Assembly: GCA_034925905.1 (NCBI GenBank)
Contig: JAYFRL010000021.1
Coordinates: 1-45,287 of the forward strand
Direction of reading: 5' to 3'
DNA: 45,287 nt
Source: JAYFRL01 sp034925905
GTDB lineage: Bacteria > Bacillota > Clostridia > Lachnospirales > Anaerotignaceae
Shown here: piece after piece, positions 6,440 through 14,826 of the stretch
How the letters are laid out: each line of letters opens with the position of its first letter
Position numbering within the stretch: position 1 is the stretch's first letter
The notes under the pieces: generated by a model
Told to the model about the DNA's origin: nothing
What the model saw: the letters and a program-made list of their open reading frames with translations, nothing else
The model's database searches: none
Position numbers and translations under genes: made by a program

Positions 6440-8332
6440 TTAGTATTCGGCTTCTATATCGGTTACATAACCATCGCTGTCAAGTGTTACAACAACATCA
6501 AGGTCGTCCTCTTCATATGCTTCATAAAGTTCATCAAAATCAACAGAATCATCATCAAGATCAATATCTATATCATCTTCATCTTCTATTATATATGCAT
6601 ATTGACCTGAATCCGTCTGAACCTTAAGCTTTGAGCTTGAAAGATAACTTAAAGCCCCTTCAACTTCTGAAACATAACCTGTTATCTCGGTTACAATATA
6701 ATCGTCATCATAGTAAATTTCAACCTTGAGGGTCTTGCCATCATTGTAAGCGTCATAAAGATCCTCAAAATCAGTTATCGTATCATCCCCGTCTATAATA
6801 TCTATGTCTATATCTTCTCCGTCATCCTCTATTTCGAAGTATGTGCTTCCGCTGCTAAGTCTAATGTCCGAATATGAAAGAGAATTTATCGTTCCGCTCT
6901 CGTCATCGTCATCGTCGTCATCGTCATCGTCGTCATCGTCTTCGGTTGTCGCAACAATTTTTTCAACTTCGTCGTCATCGTTAAGAGTAAGGGTAGCTAT
7001 CAATGTTTCATCATCATCAAACAACTCGTCAAGATCGTCAAAGTCCTTTGAAGAACCGTCAATTTTTATTGTTAAATCATCTTCGTCAGCAAGATAATAT
7101 GTTTTTGTGGTGCTTCCCGAAGTTGATTTTATTGTTATCTTTGAGCTTGTAAGACCCCTTATATATCCTTTAAGCAAAGAGGAGCTTGTGGTTTTCCCTG
7201 TTAAAGAGGAAACATCTCCGCTTGAATCAATTACAGCTTCCGAAATAGTAATTTCATATGTATTAGAAAGAGTTACAAGCTTACTGATCGAATAGCTGGA
7301 ACTGTCTATGGTTATTTCAACATCGTCAGCAAAATAATATCCGGTAGTTTTTCCCGCAGAATCAAGAATGTATATCTTTGAAGTTGTAACGTCATCTATT
7401 GTTCCTGAAGTTGTTGTAGTGCTTTTAGCAAGATAAGTAACCTTTATTCCTGTTACCGTTCCTCCGTTATAATAAACTATGACGCTTGAACCTATGCCTA
7501 TATTGCTAACCTTAACTGCTGCCCCGCTTGAGTCATATGCATAGGTTGAATCCGAAACCATAAATCCCTGCGAAGAACCCGAAGCCGTCAATGTCATAAG
7601 ATATGTTCCTGACATATCGGTCATTGAAGCTACAACTCCGGTAAAAGTCCCGTCGTTTAATGAAGCAGTTCCCGTATTTATAGCGGTATATGTTTTTATT
7701 GTTATAACAGCCATTTCGGATCTGTTTATAAGCTTTTTGGGATTAAAGTTATTGTTTGAATCCCCAACCAATATTTCAAATTTTGAAAGAAGGCCAACAT
7801 ATTCTTTGCAAGTTGAAGCTATGCTTGAAGCATCGTTATAGGTTAATGTGGCCGAGCCTGAAGATTTAAGCGCCTTTCCAAAGATATAAGCAACATTTTC
7901 CCTTGAAGCGTTATTGCTTTTGCCCGCTCCGGACATAAAAACAGAAAGGTCGGAACTTAAAATTATTTCTTTTTCAAGAGCATACGAAACAGCTTCATAA
8001 GCCCATGTCGGGATATTGTTTGAACTCATTACATAAAGCCATTTTTCTTTCATGCTTTGTGTATATGTCGATTTCCCGGTAGACTTTATGACATTATATA
8101 TAAACTGAACCGCTTCACAATATGTAACATTATCCTTTGGCCGGCATATTTTCTGCCCTTTTGAATTGGTTTCCCCCGACATAAGGCTTTTTTCAACCGC
8201 TTCGTTAATGTATTGCTTTGCGCCTGTCCACGGAACATTGCTTATGTCTGCAAAAGTTTCCGCAAATGCCGGTAACGTCAGGGAAGAAAAGGCAAGTGTC
8301 AACGCCAGTACAAAAGTAAGAAATCTTTTCAC
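6440..8332 (-). CDS. SLH-domain surface protein with acidic repeat modules
   Basis: About 630 aa. GTG at 8332 is preferred because AAGGAG lies nine bases upstream; the TTG at 8341 abuts that site. A signal peptide of about 24 residues ends in PAFA. Residues ~25-210 contain about three S-layer homology repeats (FADISNVPWTGAKQYINEAV, YCEAVQFIYNV, NRSEMAVITIKTY), which bind pyruvylated secondary wall polymer in Gram-positive cells. The rest is about five loosely similar 60-75-residue modules (GxIxxxxxSKIxI... YYLADEDDLTIKIDG). The last three are extremely acidic, with a run of 13 Asp near residue 480. Calcium binding is plausible but unproven. It sits beside two stalk-domain proteins, so the region looks like a cell-surface cluster. 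Confidence 0.85.
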   Translation of the reverse strand: MKRFLTFVLALTLAFSSLTLPAFAETFADISNVPWTGAKQYINEAVEKSLMSGETNSKGQKICRPKDNVTYCEAVQFIYNVIKSTGKSTYTQSMKEKWLYVMSSNNIPTWAYEAVSYALEKEIILSSDLSVFMSGAGKSNNASRENVAYIFGKALKSSGSATLTYNDASSIASTCKEYVGLLSKFEILVGDSNNNFNPKKLINRSEMAVITIKTYTAINTGTASLNDGTFTGVVASMTDMSGTYLMTLTASGSSQGFMVSDSTYAYDSSGAAVKVSNIGIGSSVIVYYNGGTVTGIKVTYLAKSTTTTSGTIDDVTTSKIYILDSAGKTTGYYFADDVEITIDSSSYSISKLVTLSNTYEITISEAVIDSSGDVSSLTGKTTSSSLLKGYIRGLTSSKITIKSTSGSTTKTYYLADEDDLTIKIDGSSKDFDDLDELFDDDETLIATLTLNDDDEVEKIVATTEDDDDDDDDDDDDDESGTINSLSYSDIRLSSGSTYFEIEDDGEDIDIDIIDGDDTITDFEDLYDAYNDGKTLKVEIYYDDDYIVTEITGYVSEVEGALSYLSSSKLKVQTDSGQYAYIIEDEDDIDIDLDDDSVDFDELYEAYEEDDLDVVVTLDSDGYVTDIEAEY

Positions 8333-8649
8333 TCTATTCAACTCCTTATCATTTTTTTATATCGTACTTTTATCATATTAAAATATTACCACATTTTTAC
8401 CCTTAATGGAATAAGTTAATAATTAAATCTCCATTAAAGTTAAAAATGCTAAAGGATATAATAAACAATCCATCTGAAATCCTTATAAAATCATAGCGGG
8501 TTATATAAGTTTTATAAAGCGAAGATTTCGGGTTAAGCTTTTTATTTTCAGCTTTTTAAGCTTACGGTTGTTTTCAAATTTAAGAGCTTTTTTGAATATA
8601 TCGAGGGCAAGGCCTATATAATTGTATAAACAGAAAAGGAGATTTGATT
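8333..8649. other. Divergent intergenic region
   Basis: This interval separates the minus-strand SLH gene from the plus-strand yabP group. Apart from the possible sporulation promoter at 8594-8622, I find no gene and no convincing promoter for the SLH gene. It contains A+T-rich imperfect repeats such as TTAAGCTTTTTA and TTTTTAAGCTTA around 8530-8565. Confidence 0.4.
8594..8622 (+). promoter_or_regulatory. Possible sigma-E-type promoter for yabP
   Basis: GAATATA (8594-8600) and TATATAAT (8615-8622), 14 bases apart, resemble the mother-cell sigma-E elements KMATATT and CATACAHT with one and two mismatches. yabP and yabQ belong to the sigma-E regulon in Bacillus subtilis. The match is suggestive only, because a housekeeping -10 (TATAAT) overlaps. 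Confidence 0.4.
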
Positions 8650-8934
8650 ATGGCTGATGAAAAAAGGCGAGATATACGCCACACTGTTGTGATGGAAAAC
8701 CGCGAATATGTAAATGTTACAGGGGTTTCGGATGTTATATCCTTTGATGAGGAAAACATAATCTGTGAAACGGACATGGGTACGCTTATTATAAAAGGAG
8801 AAGATCTTCATGTGGTGAAAATAAATCTGGAAGACGGAGACCTTATGATAGAAGGCAATGTTATCGGACTTAACTATGAAGAAAGCGGTTCCTTCGGACC
8901 CAAATCCTCCTTTTTGTCAAAGATTTTTAAATAA
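8650..8934 (+). CDS. yabP: Sporulation protein YabP
   Basis: 94-aa protein of the YabP/YqfC family, needed in the mother cell for proper spore formation in Bacillus. ATG 8650 is chosen because AAAAGGAG lies about eight bases upstream; the in-frame TTG at 8644 is too close to it. The compact beta-rich sequence (HTVVMENREYVNVTGVSDVI, GTLIIKGEDLHVVKINLEDG, NVIGLNYEE) is typical of the family, and the length is normal. yabQ follows after three bases. In Bacilli this pair is preceded by an S4-domain gene, which is absent here. Confidence 0.88.
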   Translation: MADEKRRDIRHTVVMENREYVNVTGVSDVISFDEENIICETDMGTLIIKGEDLHVVKINLEDGDLMIEGNVIGLNYEESGSFGPKSSFLSKIFK

Positions 8935-8937
8935 GGT

Positions 8938-9459
8938 GTGAGGCTTTTGATTTTATCTTTAAGCAATCAGGCTAATCTTTTTCTCATGACCGTGGTGGCC
9001 GGTTTTGTTTCCGGGATATTTTATGATGTTTTCAGAATAATAAGGCTTGTGATAAAACATAAGCGTATTTTTGTTCATATTGAAGACGGACTTTATTGGC
9101 TGGCCATAATTTTTTTGGTATTCATATTTATGCTAAACAGAAATTACGGCGAAATACGCCCTTTTGCCGTAGGCGGAATTTTTTTGGGTATGATTATCTA
9201 TTCTTTTCTTGTAAGTCCTTTAGTAATGGGAATATCGCATATAATAATAAATATTGTCAAATATATCATTAAACTGCTTATAACGATAATTTTGACACCT
9301 TTAAGGCTCATTTACATAATCTTGGGAAAACCTATAATAAAATTAGTTAAAAAAGTGATTAAATTTATTAAAAAACGGTTGCATTTATGTAAAGTATATG
9401 CAAGAATAAAGATATCTCAAGGAATCAAAAAAATCCGTATAATAATAAAAAGCAAATGA
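8938..9459 (+). CDS. yabQ: Spore cortex biosynthesis protein YabQ
   Basis: 173-aa membrane protein, recognised by the YabQ N-terminal signature (FVSGIFYDVFRIIRL), its position right after yabP and its several hydrophobic segments (about residues 10-33, 48-66, 75-100 and 105-125). A Lys/Arg-rich C-terminal tail follows. In Bacillus, YabQ localises to the forespore outer membrane and is required for cortex formation. The start is uncertain: GTG 8938 gives the longest frame, but TTG 8947 has AAGGTG at an ideal distance and would remove only three residues. Transcription is likely shared with yabP. Confidence 0.85.
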   Translation: MRLLILSLSNQANLFLMTVVAGFVSGIFYDVFRIIRLVIKHKRIFVHIEDGLYWLAIIFLVFIFMLNRNYGEIRPFAVGGIFLGMIIYSFLVSPLVMGISHIIINIVKYIIKLLITIILTPLRLIYIILGKPIIKLVKKVIKFIKKRLHLCKVYARIKISQGIKKIRIIIKSK

Positions 9460-9476
9460 TAAAAGAGGTTGGGTTT

Positions 9477-9785
9477 ATGTCAATGTCAAAGGCAAAAAAA
9501 AACAAGGGCAAAAAATCATTCACGGCTATTTTTGTAGCAGCTTTTATGCTTATGTTTTCTATTGTTATAGGAATTAACTTCATAAACCAGACAAGCATAT
9601 ACCAAAGCCTTAAATCCGAAAAAATCAGCGTCCAAAATCAAATAGACGAAGAAAAGCTTAAACGCATACAGCTTGAAAACGAGAAGGAATATTACTCTTC
9701 GGACGCATATATAGAAAAAGCGGCCAGAGAGCAGCTCGGCATGGTTAAGCCCGATGAAGTGTTATACATAAACCGTTCAAAATAG
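9477..9785 (+). CDS. divIC: Septum formation initiator, DivIC/FtsB-like
   Basis: 102-aa protein. ATG 9477 is preferred because AGAGGTT precedes it; the in-frame ATG at 9456 overlaps the yabQ stop and lacks a ribosome site. It has a short basic cytoplasmic end, one membrane span (about residues 18-38, IFVAAFMLMFSIVIGINF), then a coiled coil (SLKSEKISVQNQIDEEKLKR) and the conserved ending AAREQLGMVKPDEVLYI. This is the DivIC/FtsB arrangement that links FtsL and the division machinery at the septum. The placement after yabPQ is conserved in many clostridia and bacilli. Confidence 0.88.
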   Translation: MSMSKAKKNKGKKSFTAIFVAAFMLMFSIVIGINFINQTSIYQSLKSEKISVQNQIDEEKLKRIQLENEKEYYSSDAYIEKAAREQLGMVKPDEVLYINRSK

Positions 9786-9795
9786 CAAAAAAATA

Positions 9796-9824
9796 TTGAC
9801 ATATTTTTTTGGTCTGTGTATAAT
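9796..9824 (+). promoter_or_regulatory. Consensus promoter of the tRNA operon
   Basis: TTGACA (9796-9801) and TATAAT (9819-9824) are both perfect and 17 bases apart. They lie about 25 bases before the first tRNA. Confidence 0.9.
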
Positions 9825-9849
9825 AAGCGAGTACGGCAAAAATTGACAT

Positions 9850-9923
9850 GGCGGAGTAGCTCAGTTGGCTAGAGCACGCGGTTCATACCCGCGGTGTCGT
9901 GGGTTCAAGTCCCTCCTCCGCTA
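9850..9923 (+). tRNA. tRNA-Met (CAT)
   Basis: All arms fold: acceptor GGCGGAG/CTCCGCT with a G-U first pair, D-stem GCTC/GAGC, anticodon stem CGCGG/CCGCG, loop TTCATAC. The anticodon stem lacks the initiator GGG/CCC pattern, so it looks like an elongator. A tRNA-Ile with modified CAT cannot be excluded. The T-stem GTGGG/CCCTC has one U-U mismatch. No CCA is encoded; A at 9923 is the discriminator. Confidence 0.9.
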
Positions 9924-9935
9924 TTTTTTGTCTGC

Positions 9936-10007
9936 GGCCCGTTGGTCAAGCGGTTAAGACGTGGCCCTCTCACGGCTAAAACAAGGGTTCGATTCCCTTA
10001 CGGGTCA
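9936..10007 (+). tRNA. tRNA-Glu (CTC)
   Basis: Acceptor GGCCCGT/ACGGGTC contains one G-U pair. The anticodon stem TGGCC/GGCTA encloses loop CTCTCAC, giving anticodon CTC. The T-arm is AAGGGTTCGATTCCCTT. CCA is not encoded. It lies 12 bases after tRNA-Met. Confidence 0.92.
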
Positions 10008-10030
10008 TTTAACAACAAAACAAAATTTAT

Positions 10031-10103
10031 GGGAGTTTAGCTCAGCTGGGAGAGCATCTGCCTTACAAGCAGAGGGTCACAGGTTCGAGCCCTGTAACTC
10101 CCA
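10031..10103 (+). tRNA. tRNA-Val (TAC)
   Basis: Acceptor GGGAGTT/AACTCCC, D-stem GCTC/GAGC, anticodon loop TTACAAG (anticodon TAC) and T-arm CAGGTTCGAGCCCTG all pair well. CCA is not encoded. A T-run follows directly at 10104. Confidence 0.95.
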
Positions 10104-10336
10104 TTTTTTTATTGTTTTAAACCTTTTTTTGCTGTATATTTGAATTAATAAAAAAACAAATATCTATGCTCAAATGCTATTCTTTTATTTAAACCTCTCT
10201 GGTCCGGCTTTTAAAATAGACAAAACACCGTCGCATTTTCAGAGCATCTTGTTCTATTCTTGCTTTTTAAGTTTTTATCCAAACTATAAAACAATTTAAG
10301 CTCTTATTTTATAATATTTTAAAAAGGAGGATTCTC

Positions 10337-11467
10337 ATGAACTTTAATTATTATCTCCCCGTAAACCTTTCATTTGGCAGCGGACGTTCCGGCGAAATCG
10401 GAAAAACTTGTATGAAATACGGGAAAAAAGTATTCTTGGTTACAGGTCAAAACAGCACAAAAAAATCCGGCCTTTTGGAAAAAACCATATCCCTTATAAA
10501 AACCGAAGGCGGAGAATATATTTTGTTCGATAAGGTTTTACCAAATCCTCTCACAACGACCGCCGAAGAAGGAGCAAAGCTTGCAGTTTCGGAAGGTTGC
10601 GATGTTGTGCTCGCTCTTGGAGGAGGAAGCATTATTGACGCAGCAAAGGGCATTGCTTTTTTGTGCAAAAACGACGGAAACATAAATGACTATATATATA
10701 ACCGCCAAACCGGATCAGACGCGCTTCCCATAGTCGCCGTTCCAACAACCTGCGGCACAGGCAGCGAAGGCAATAAATATGCGGTTTTGTCCAATCCTGT
10801 AACAAACGATAAAAAATCTTTGCGCTACAATTGCCTTATACCTAAAGCTTCTATAATAGACCCCATCCTCATGAAAACGATGCCAAAAGAAGTTTTGGCT
10901 TCCGTTGGCTTTGACGCGCTTTCTCATAACATGGAAGCCTTCCTTGCAAAGCTTTCCCAACCTATAACAGACGCTATGGCTCTTGAAGGAATAAGGCTTT
11001 CAGGAAAATATCTTGCCAGAGTTTATGAAAATTATAATGATGACGAAGGCTGGGAAGCCTTAAGCCTTGCCAGCACCATAGGCGGAATGGTTATAAATTC
11101 TACAAGCGTTGGCACTCCTCATGCCCTTGAGCACCCTGCCAGCGGGCTTAGAAACATAACCCACGGCAAAGGTCTTGCAGCTTTAACCCCTGTTATTTTC
11201 AAAGCTTCAATCGATTCAAACCCTGAACGGTTTGCAATAATTTCAAGGCTTTTAGGAGGTAAGGACGAAAATGACTGCGTCGATACCCTAAACAAGCTGC
11301 TTGAGAAAATAAATCTTAACGTCACGTTATCCGAGCAGGGAATAAAAGAAGACGACATACCTTGGATGTGCGAAAACATTATGAAAGTTTCCGCCCCAAA
11401 TGTTTCAAACTTTACAAAAGAATTTTCTGCGGATGAATTTGCCGAGCTTTACCGTAAATCGCTTTAG
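10337..11467 (+). CDS. Iron-containing alcohol dehydrogenase
   Basis: 376-aa member of the group III iron-dependent alcohol dehydrogenases, soluble NAD(P)-dependent oxidoreductases of alcohols and aldehydes. The nucleotide-binding GGGSIIDAAK is at residues 95-104. The metal ligands expected for the family are present as D193, H197 (GFDALSHNMEAF), H262 (GTPHALEH) and H276 (NITHGKGLA). Start and ribosome site (AAAAAGGAGG before ATG 10337) are clear and the length is typical. It stands alone between the tRNAs and a convergent operon, so its substrate cannot be deduced from context. A fermentative role in alcohol production or aldehyde removal fits the anaerobic setting. Confidence 0.88.
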   Translation: MNFNYYLPVNLSFGSGRSGEIGKTCMKYGKKVFLVTGQNSTKKSGLLEKTISLIKTEGGEYILFDKVLPNPLTTTAEEGAKLAVSEGCDVVLALGGGSIIDAAKGIAFLCKNDGNINDYIYNRQTGSDALPIVAVPTTCGTGSEGNKYAVLSNPVTNDKKSLRYNCLIPKASIIDPILMKTMPKEVLASVGFDALSHNMEAFLAKLSQPITDAMALEGIRLSGKYLARVYENYNDDEGWEALSLASTIGGMVINSTSVGTPHALEHPASGLRNITHGKGLAALTPVIFKASIDSNPERFAIISRLLGGKDENDCVDTLNKLLEKINLNVTLSEQGIKEDDIPWMCENIMKVSAPNVSNFTKEFSADEFAELYRKSL

Positions 11468-11477
11468 GCAATCAAAT

Positions 11478-11521
11478 AAAAAACACGGTTCTTGCCAACT
11501 TGGTAAGGGCCGTGTTTTTTT
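11478..11521 (+). terminator. Bidirectional terminator between convergent genes
   Basis: AACACGG and TTGCC pair with GGTAA and CCGTGTT across a short loop, with an A-run before and a T-run after. It can terminate the plus-strand dehydrogenase ending at 11467 and the minus-strand operon ending at 11571. Confidence 0.85.
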
Positions 11522-11570
11522 ATTTGTCTTCTTTGTTATTTATTTGCCGCGCTAAACATATTTTATTTTT

Positions 11571-12665
11571 TTATCCCAAATATGGGCTTTCAAACTTTTC
11601 AAGCAAAAGCATATGCTCATATATGTTTGATAAAAGTGAGCTCTCTTCTGAATAAACACTATTTCTTGCGTTTTCAAGCTCTATTTTTGTTATCATACCA
11701 AGCTCATATTTTTTCTCCGCAATTGTAAGGTTTGTCTTAAGCAGTTCATATTCCTTAAGGTTCGCCTCGTATGTTTTTTCGTCTGAAATTATACTGTCAT
11801 AAAGAGATTCAAGCTTTGATGTGTAGCTTTCCTTAAGGTCGCTTAAAGAAAGCGTCGCTTGGCTTAAACTGGTTGTTACGGAGCTATATGACCCGCTTGT
11901 TCCATCATAAAGGTCTTCGTTAAGCTCGGCTATATAAAGCGAGTCTGTGCTATCCAATATATCAGGGTCTGTGCTCATTTTTGTACTAATATACGTATCA
12001 AGTGCGGTTTCAAGCGTAAGCTTTTCATAAACAGGCAAAACAGCAATGGTATATGAATCTTCGCTTTCCCCTATAAGAGTGTTCAAGTCTTTAAATGCAT
12101 CCGATAGTGATTTTTCAAGATCTTCATAATCCGTTTTATTGTCCTCATATGTAAGCGTTAATTTGGAGAGCTCTGTTTGACTTATCATCCCAAGCTGTTC
12201 CTTAAGCTTGTTTACAGCCATTTCCTTTGAGGCAGTTTCAATAGCTTTCTTTTTTACCTCAAGTGATCTCTGTGCTTTGATTATCTCCATAAACGTGCTT
12301 GTCATCGAATATGCTATCTGCTCCTCCTGAACCTCTTTTGAACGAAGAGTGCTGCTATAGCTCATATCGTATTTTAAAAGAGCCAGCGCAGTTGATATGT
12401 TATTATCCGTTGTGCTTGCATAATATTCGTTTACAAGGGTTTGCCTGTCTGAATCACTGGAACTAAGAGATAAATTAATCTTCTTTATGGCACTACTCTT
12501 GCTTATTGCCTTTTCGATAGCCGTCTCAAGCGTAAGCTCCGAAGCGGATTCGTCCTTGGGAACGGAAAGCAAAAAAGAATCTGTCAATTCGGAAGCAAAT
12601 GTCGAAATACTCATTGAAAGAGCCAACACCGCCGATATTAAAATTGTTCTTATTCTCCTTTTCAT
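11571..12665 (-). CDS. TolC-family (outer-membrane-efflux-like) secreted protein
   Basis: 364 aa. ATG 12665 is chosen because GAGGGTG lies about seven bases upstream, one base after the kinase stop codon; the ORF can begin at GTG 12674. A signal peptide of about 25 residues (ending STFA) is followed by long, regular alpha-helical heptads (SLEVKKKAIETASKEMAVNK, LTIAEKKYELGMITKIELEN). The repeated motif LGMIS/TQTEL or KIELENAR is typical of the OEP/TolC family. Gram-negative TolC is a trimeric outer-membrane channel. In a single-membrane firmicute such a protein cannot do that, and it may instead extend the MacA-like adaptor through the wall. It is the last gene of the six-gene efflux operon and should be translationally coupled to the kinase. 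Confidence 0.72.
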   Translation of the reverse strand: MKRRIRTILISAVLALSMSISTFASELTDSFLLSVPKDESASELTLETAIEKAISKSSAIKKINLSLSSSDSDRQTLVNEYYASTTDNNISTALALLKYDMSYSSTLRSKEVQEEQIAYSMTSTFMEIIKAQRSLEVKKKAIETASKEMAVNKLKEQLGMISQTELSKLTLTYEDNKTDYEDLEKSLSDAFKDLNTLIGESEDSYTIAVLPVYEKLTLETALDTYISTKMSTDPDILDSTDSLYIAELNEDLYDGTSGSYSSVTTSLSQATLSLSDLKESYTSKLESLYDSIISDEKTYEANLKEYELLKTNLTIAEKKYELGMITKIELENARNSVYSEESSLLSNIYEHMLLLEKFESPYLG

Positions 12666-12666
12666 T

Positions 12667-14124
12667 TTAAACACCCTCTGCTTTATCGTCTTTTTTGGAA
12701 AGCTTAAATTTATTTATAAATTTTGCGCCTCCGTATTTGCTCTTTGAAACTATTATGGTTCCTCCAAAAGAAGTTGCTATAAGCATTGCTATTGAAAGAC
12801 CAAGACCTGTACCTGGAATATCTTTATTCCTTGATTTGTCAGATCTATAAAACCTGTCGAAAATGAAAGGCGCTTCTTCTTCGGCAATCCCTGGACCGTC
12901 ATCGGAAATAGCAAGATATGCATATTCATCATCGTCATATACTTCAAAATCTATTTTGCCCTCTTCTTTTGTATATTTTAAAGCATTTTCCGTATGTATC
13001 CACACAAGCTGTTTTATAAGATTTGGATCTGCGGATATATTTACCTTATCTTTTTCAAGGAAATTTATTTCACGGTTTCCTTCTAAAACATCAATTTCTT
13101 TTATAACCTCGTTCACAATATCATTTAAGCAAATCTCCTCAATGGAAACCGGGATTCGTTTTTGATCGCTCCGTGCAAGAAACAAAAGTCTTTTCACAAG
13201 GTTTGACATATGCTCTGTTTCAGAAATTATAGAATCTATTGATTCCTGCAAAACTTCAGGTTCGTTTTTGCCCCATCGGTTCATAAGTGATGCATAGCCT
13301 GAAATAACGGATATTGGTGTTCTAAGCTCATGCGAAGCGTCAGATATGAATTGGTTCTGCTTTTTGAAGGATTCTTCAAGCCCTTCTATCATGGAATTAA
13401 ATGTTATAGTGAGTTCTTTCATTTCATCGTCGGGTTCGGGCACTTCTATTCTTTGGCTTAAATCGTCTATGCTTATCCTTTCCGCAGCCTGCCTTATATT
13501 TTCAACAGGCTTCAGCATAAGCCGACTTATATATTTACCTACCAAAAACGATATCATTATCCCTATGACATCAATAATTAAAAGAGTTGTTGTAAGCATA
13601 CTGAAATATTTAGCATTCATGCTTATAACTTTATAGACCTGAACAGAATATGTTGTTTCATCAGTTTTTATAGTTCTTTCGAGAAGCATAAAGTTCCTGC
13701 CATGGTCTTGCTCAATAACAGTCTCGTGGCCACTCTTGCTTATTATGCGCCCATTTGTTTCTTCTTTATTTTCCATCGGAGCCCCATTCGGCGGTTCCAG
13801 GAAATTTGGGTAGTTACCTATGGTGTTTTTTATTTCTATGCTGCCTTGGATATCTCTTATAACAACCTCGACATATTTATCCTCCAAAAGATCATTAAGA
13901 CTTTCTTTGGAAAGCTCCCCGCCATTTTTTATATAATCCTGGATATTTTGAGCGGTTTTCATAAGCTCCTGTTTTGTAAGATTTTGGTTTATGAAGGTAG
14001 CATTCCCAAGAACCACAATCGATATTATAAGCAGCGCAAATGAAAATATACTGCCATAGAGTATTGTTATTTTTGTTGCTATTTTTTGTTTCTTTAATTT
14101 TTTAGTCATTTTCTTGTTTATCAT
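12667..14124 (-). CDS. Sensor histidine kinase of the efflux operon
   Basis: 485-aa membrane kinase. It has TM1 (about residues 20-44), an extracytoplasmic sensor loop (45-175), TM2 (about 177-200), HAMP, HisKA with the phosphorylated His in SDASHELRTPI, and HATPase with N-box HTENALKYT, DDGPGI and GTGLGLS. The N-box has Glu before Asn where Asp is usual. It overlaps the response regulator by up to 23 bases. ATG 14124 gives the longest form, while ATG 14109 would overlap by only eight. It presumably phosphorylates the neighbouring regulator and responds to an envelope signal or a substrate of the transporter. Confidence 0.9.
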   Translation of the reverse strand: MINKKMTKKLKKQKIATKITILYGSIFSFALLIISIVVLGNATFINQNLTKQELMKTAQNIQDYIKNGGELSKESLNDLLEDKYVEVVIRDIQGSIEIKNTIGNYPNFLEPPNGAPMENKEETNGRIISKSGHETVIEQDHGRNFMLLERTIKTDETTYSVQVYKVISMNAKYFSMLTTTLLIIDVIGIMISFLVGKYISRLMLKPVENIRQAAERISIDDLSQRIEVPEPDDEMKELTITFNSMIEGLEESFKKQNQFISDASHELRTPISVISGYASLMNRWGKNEPEVLQESIDSIISETEHMSNLVKRLLFLARSDQKRIPVSIEEICLNDIVNEVIKEIDVLEGNREINFLEKDKVNISADPNLIKQLVWIHTENALKYTKEEGKIDFEVYDDDEYAYLAISDDGPGIAEEEAPFIFDRFYRSDKSRNKDIPGTGLGLSIAMLIATSFGGTIIVSKSKYGGAKFINKFKLSKKDDKAEGV

Positions 14125-14800
14125 CCTTTACATAATAGCCTACACCTCTTATTGTATGGATATATTTTGCACCGAACGGCTCATCTATCTTTGAGCGTAA
14201 ATATCTTACATAAACATCAACAACATTTGTTTCTCCTATATAATTGTATCCCCAGACTTCATTTAAAATCTGTTCTCTGGTGAGTACAATATTTTTGTTT
14301 TGTACCATATAAAATAAAAGCTCATATTCCTTTTTTGTAAGCTCCACTTCTTTATTTTTGACCTTAACAAGCCTTTTTTCCGGATCTATTATAAGATCTG
14401 AAACCTCATAAGTGTTCTTTTTACTCTGCTCCGAAGATTTTCTTTTCATAACAACCCTCATTCTTGCAAGCAGTTCTTCTATGGCAAAGGGTTTTGTAAG
14501 ATAATCGTCTGCTCCGCTGTCAAGCCCCGCAACCTTATCCATAACTTCATCCTTGGCTGTAAGCATTATTATCGGCACATCAGACGTTTTTCTTATCCTC
14601 CGGCATATTTCTATGCCGTTTAATCCGGGAAGCATAAGGTCAAGAAGTATAAGGTCATATTGACCGTTATAAAATGTTTCAAGCCCCACTCTACCGTCAT
14701 AGCAAACCTCAACCTCGTAACTTTCATACTTTAAATCAAGCTCTATAAACCTTGCAAGCTTAACTTCATCTTCAATAAGCAAAACTTTTTTATTTCCCAT
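14102..14800 (-). CDS. OmpR/PhoB-family response regulator
   Basis: 232 aa. The receiver domain (residues 1-120) has acidic pocket E10-D11, phospho-acceptor D54 (LILLDLMLPG), T in MLTAKDE and K in LTKPF. The C-terminal winged-helix domain ends with VWGYNYIGETNVVDVYVRYL and IHTIRGVGYYV. Start ATG 14800 follows AGAGGTT. It is encoded within the efflux operon between the ABC permease and its partner kinase, so it most likely controls this operon. Its binding site is not obvious upstream of 18420. Confidence 0.93.
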   Translation of the reverse strand: MGNKKVLLIEDEVKLARFIELDLKYESYEVEVCYDGRVGLETFYNGQYDLILLDLMLPGLNGIEICRRIRKTSDVPIIMLTAKDEVMDKVAGLDSGADDYLTKPFAIEELLARMRVVMKRKSSEQSKKNTYEVSDLIIDPEKRLVKVKNKEVELTKKEYELLFYMVQNKNIVLTREQILNEVWGYNYIGETNVVDVYVRYLRSKIDEPFGAKYIHTIRGVGYYVKDDKQEND

Positions 14801-14826
14801 TAGTATAACCTCTTTTCAGTATACTT

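Noticed and set aside
6804..7097. Plus-strand ORF rich in serine
   Set aside because: It is the antisense of the Asp-rich repeats of the SLH gene; the poly-Ser comes from the GAC/GAT microsatellite.
10104..10336. Promoter for the iron alcohol dehydrogenase at TATAAT 10310-10315
   Set aside because: No -35 at 16-18 bases, and the implied start would fall at the ribosome binding site.
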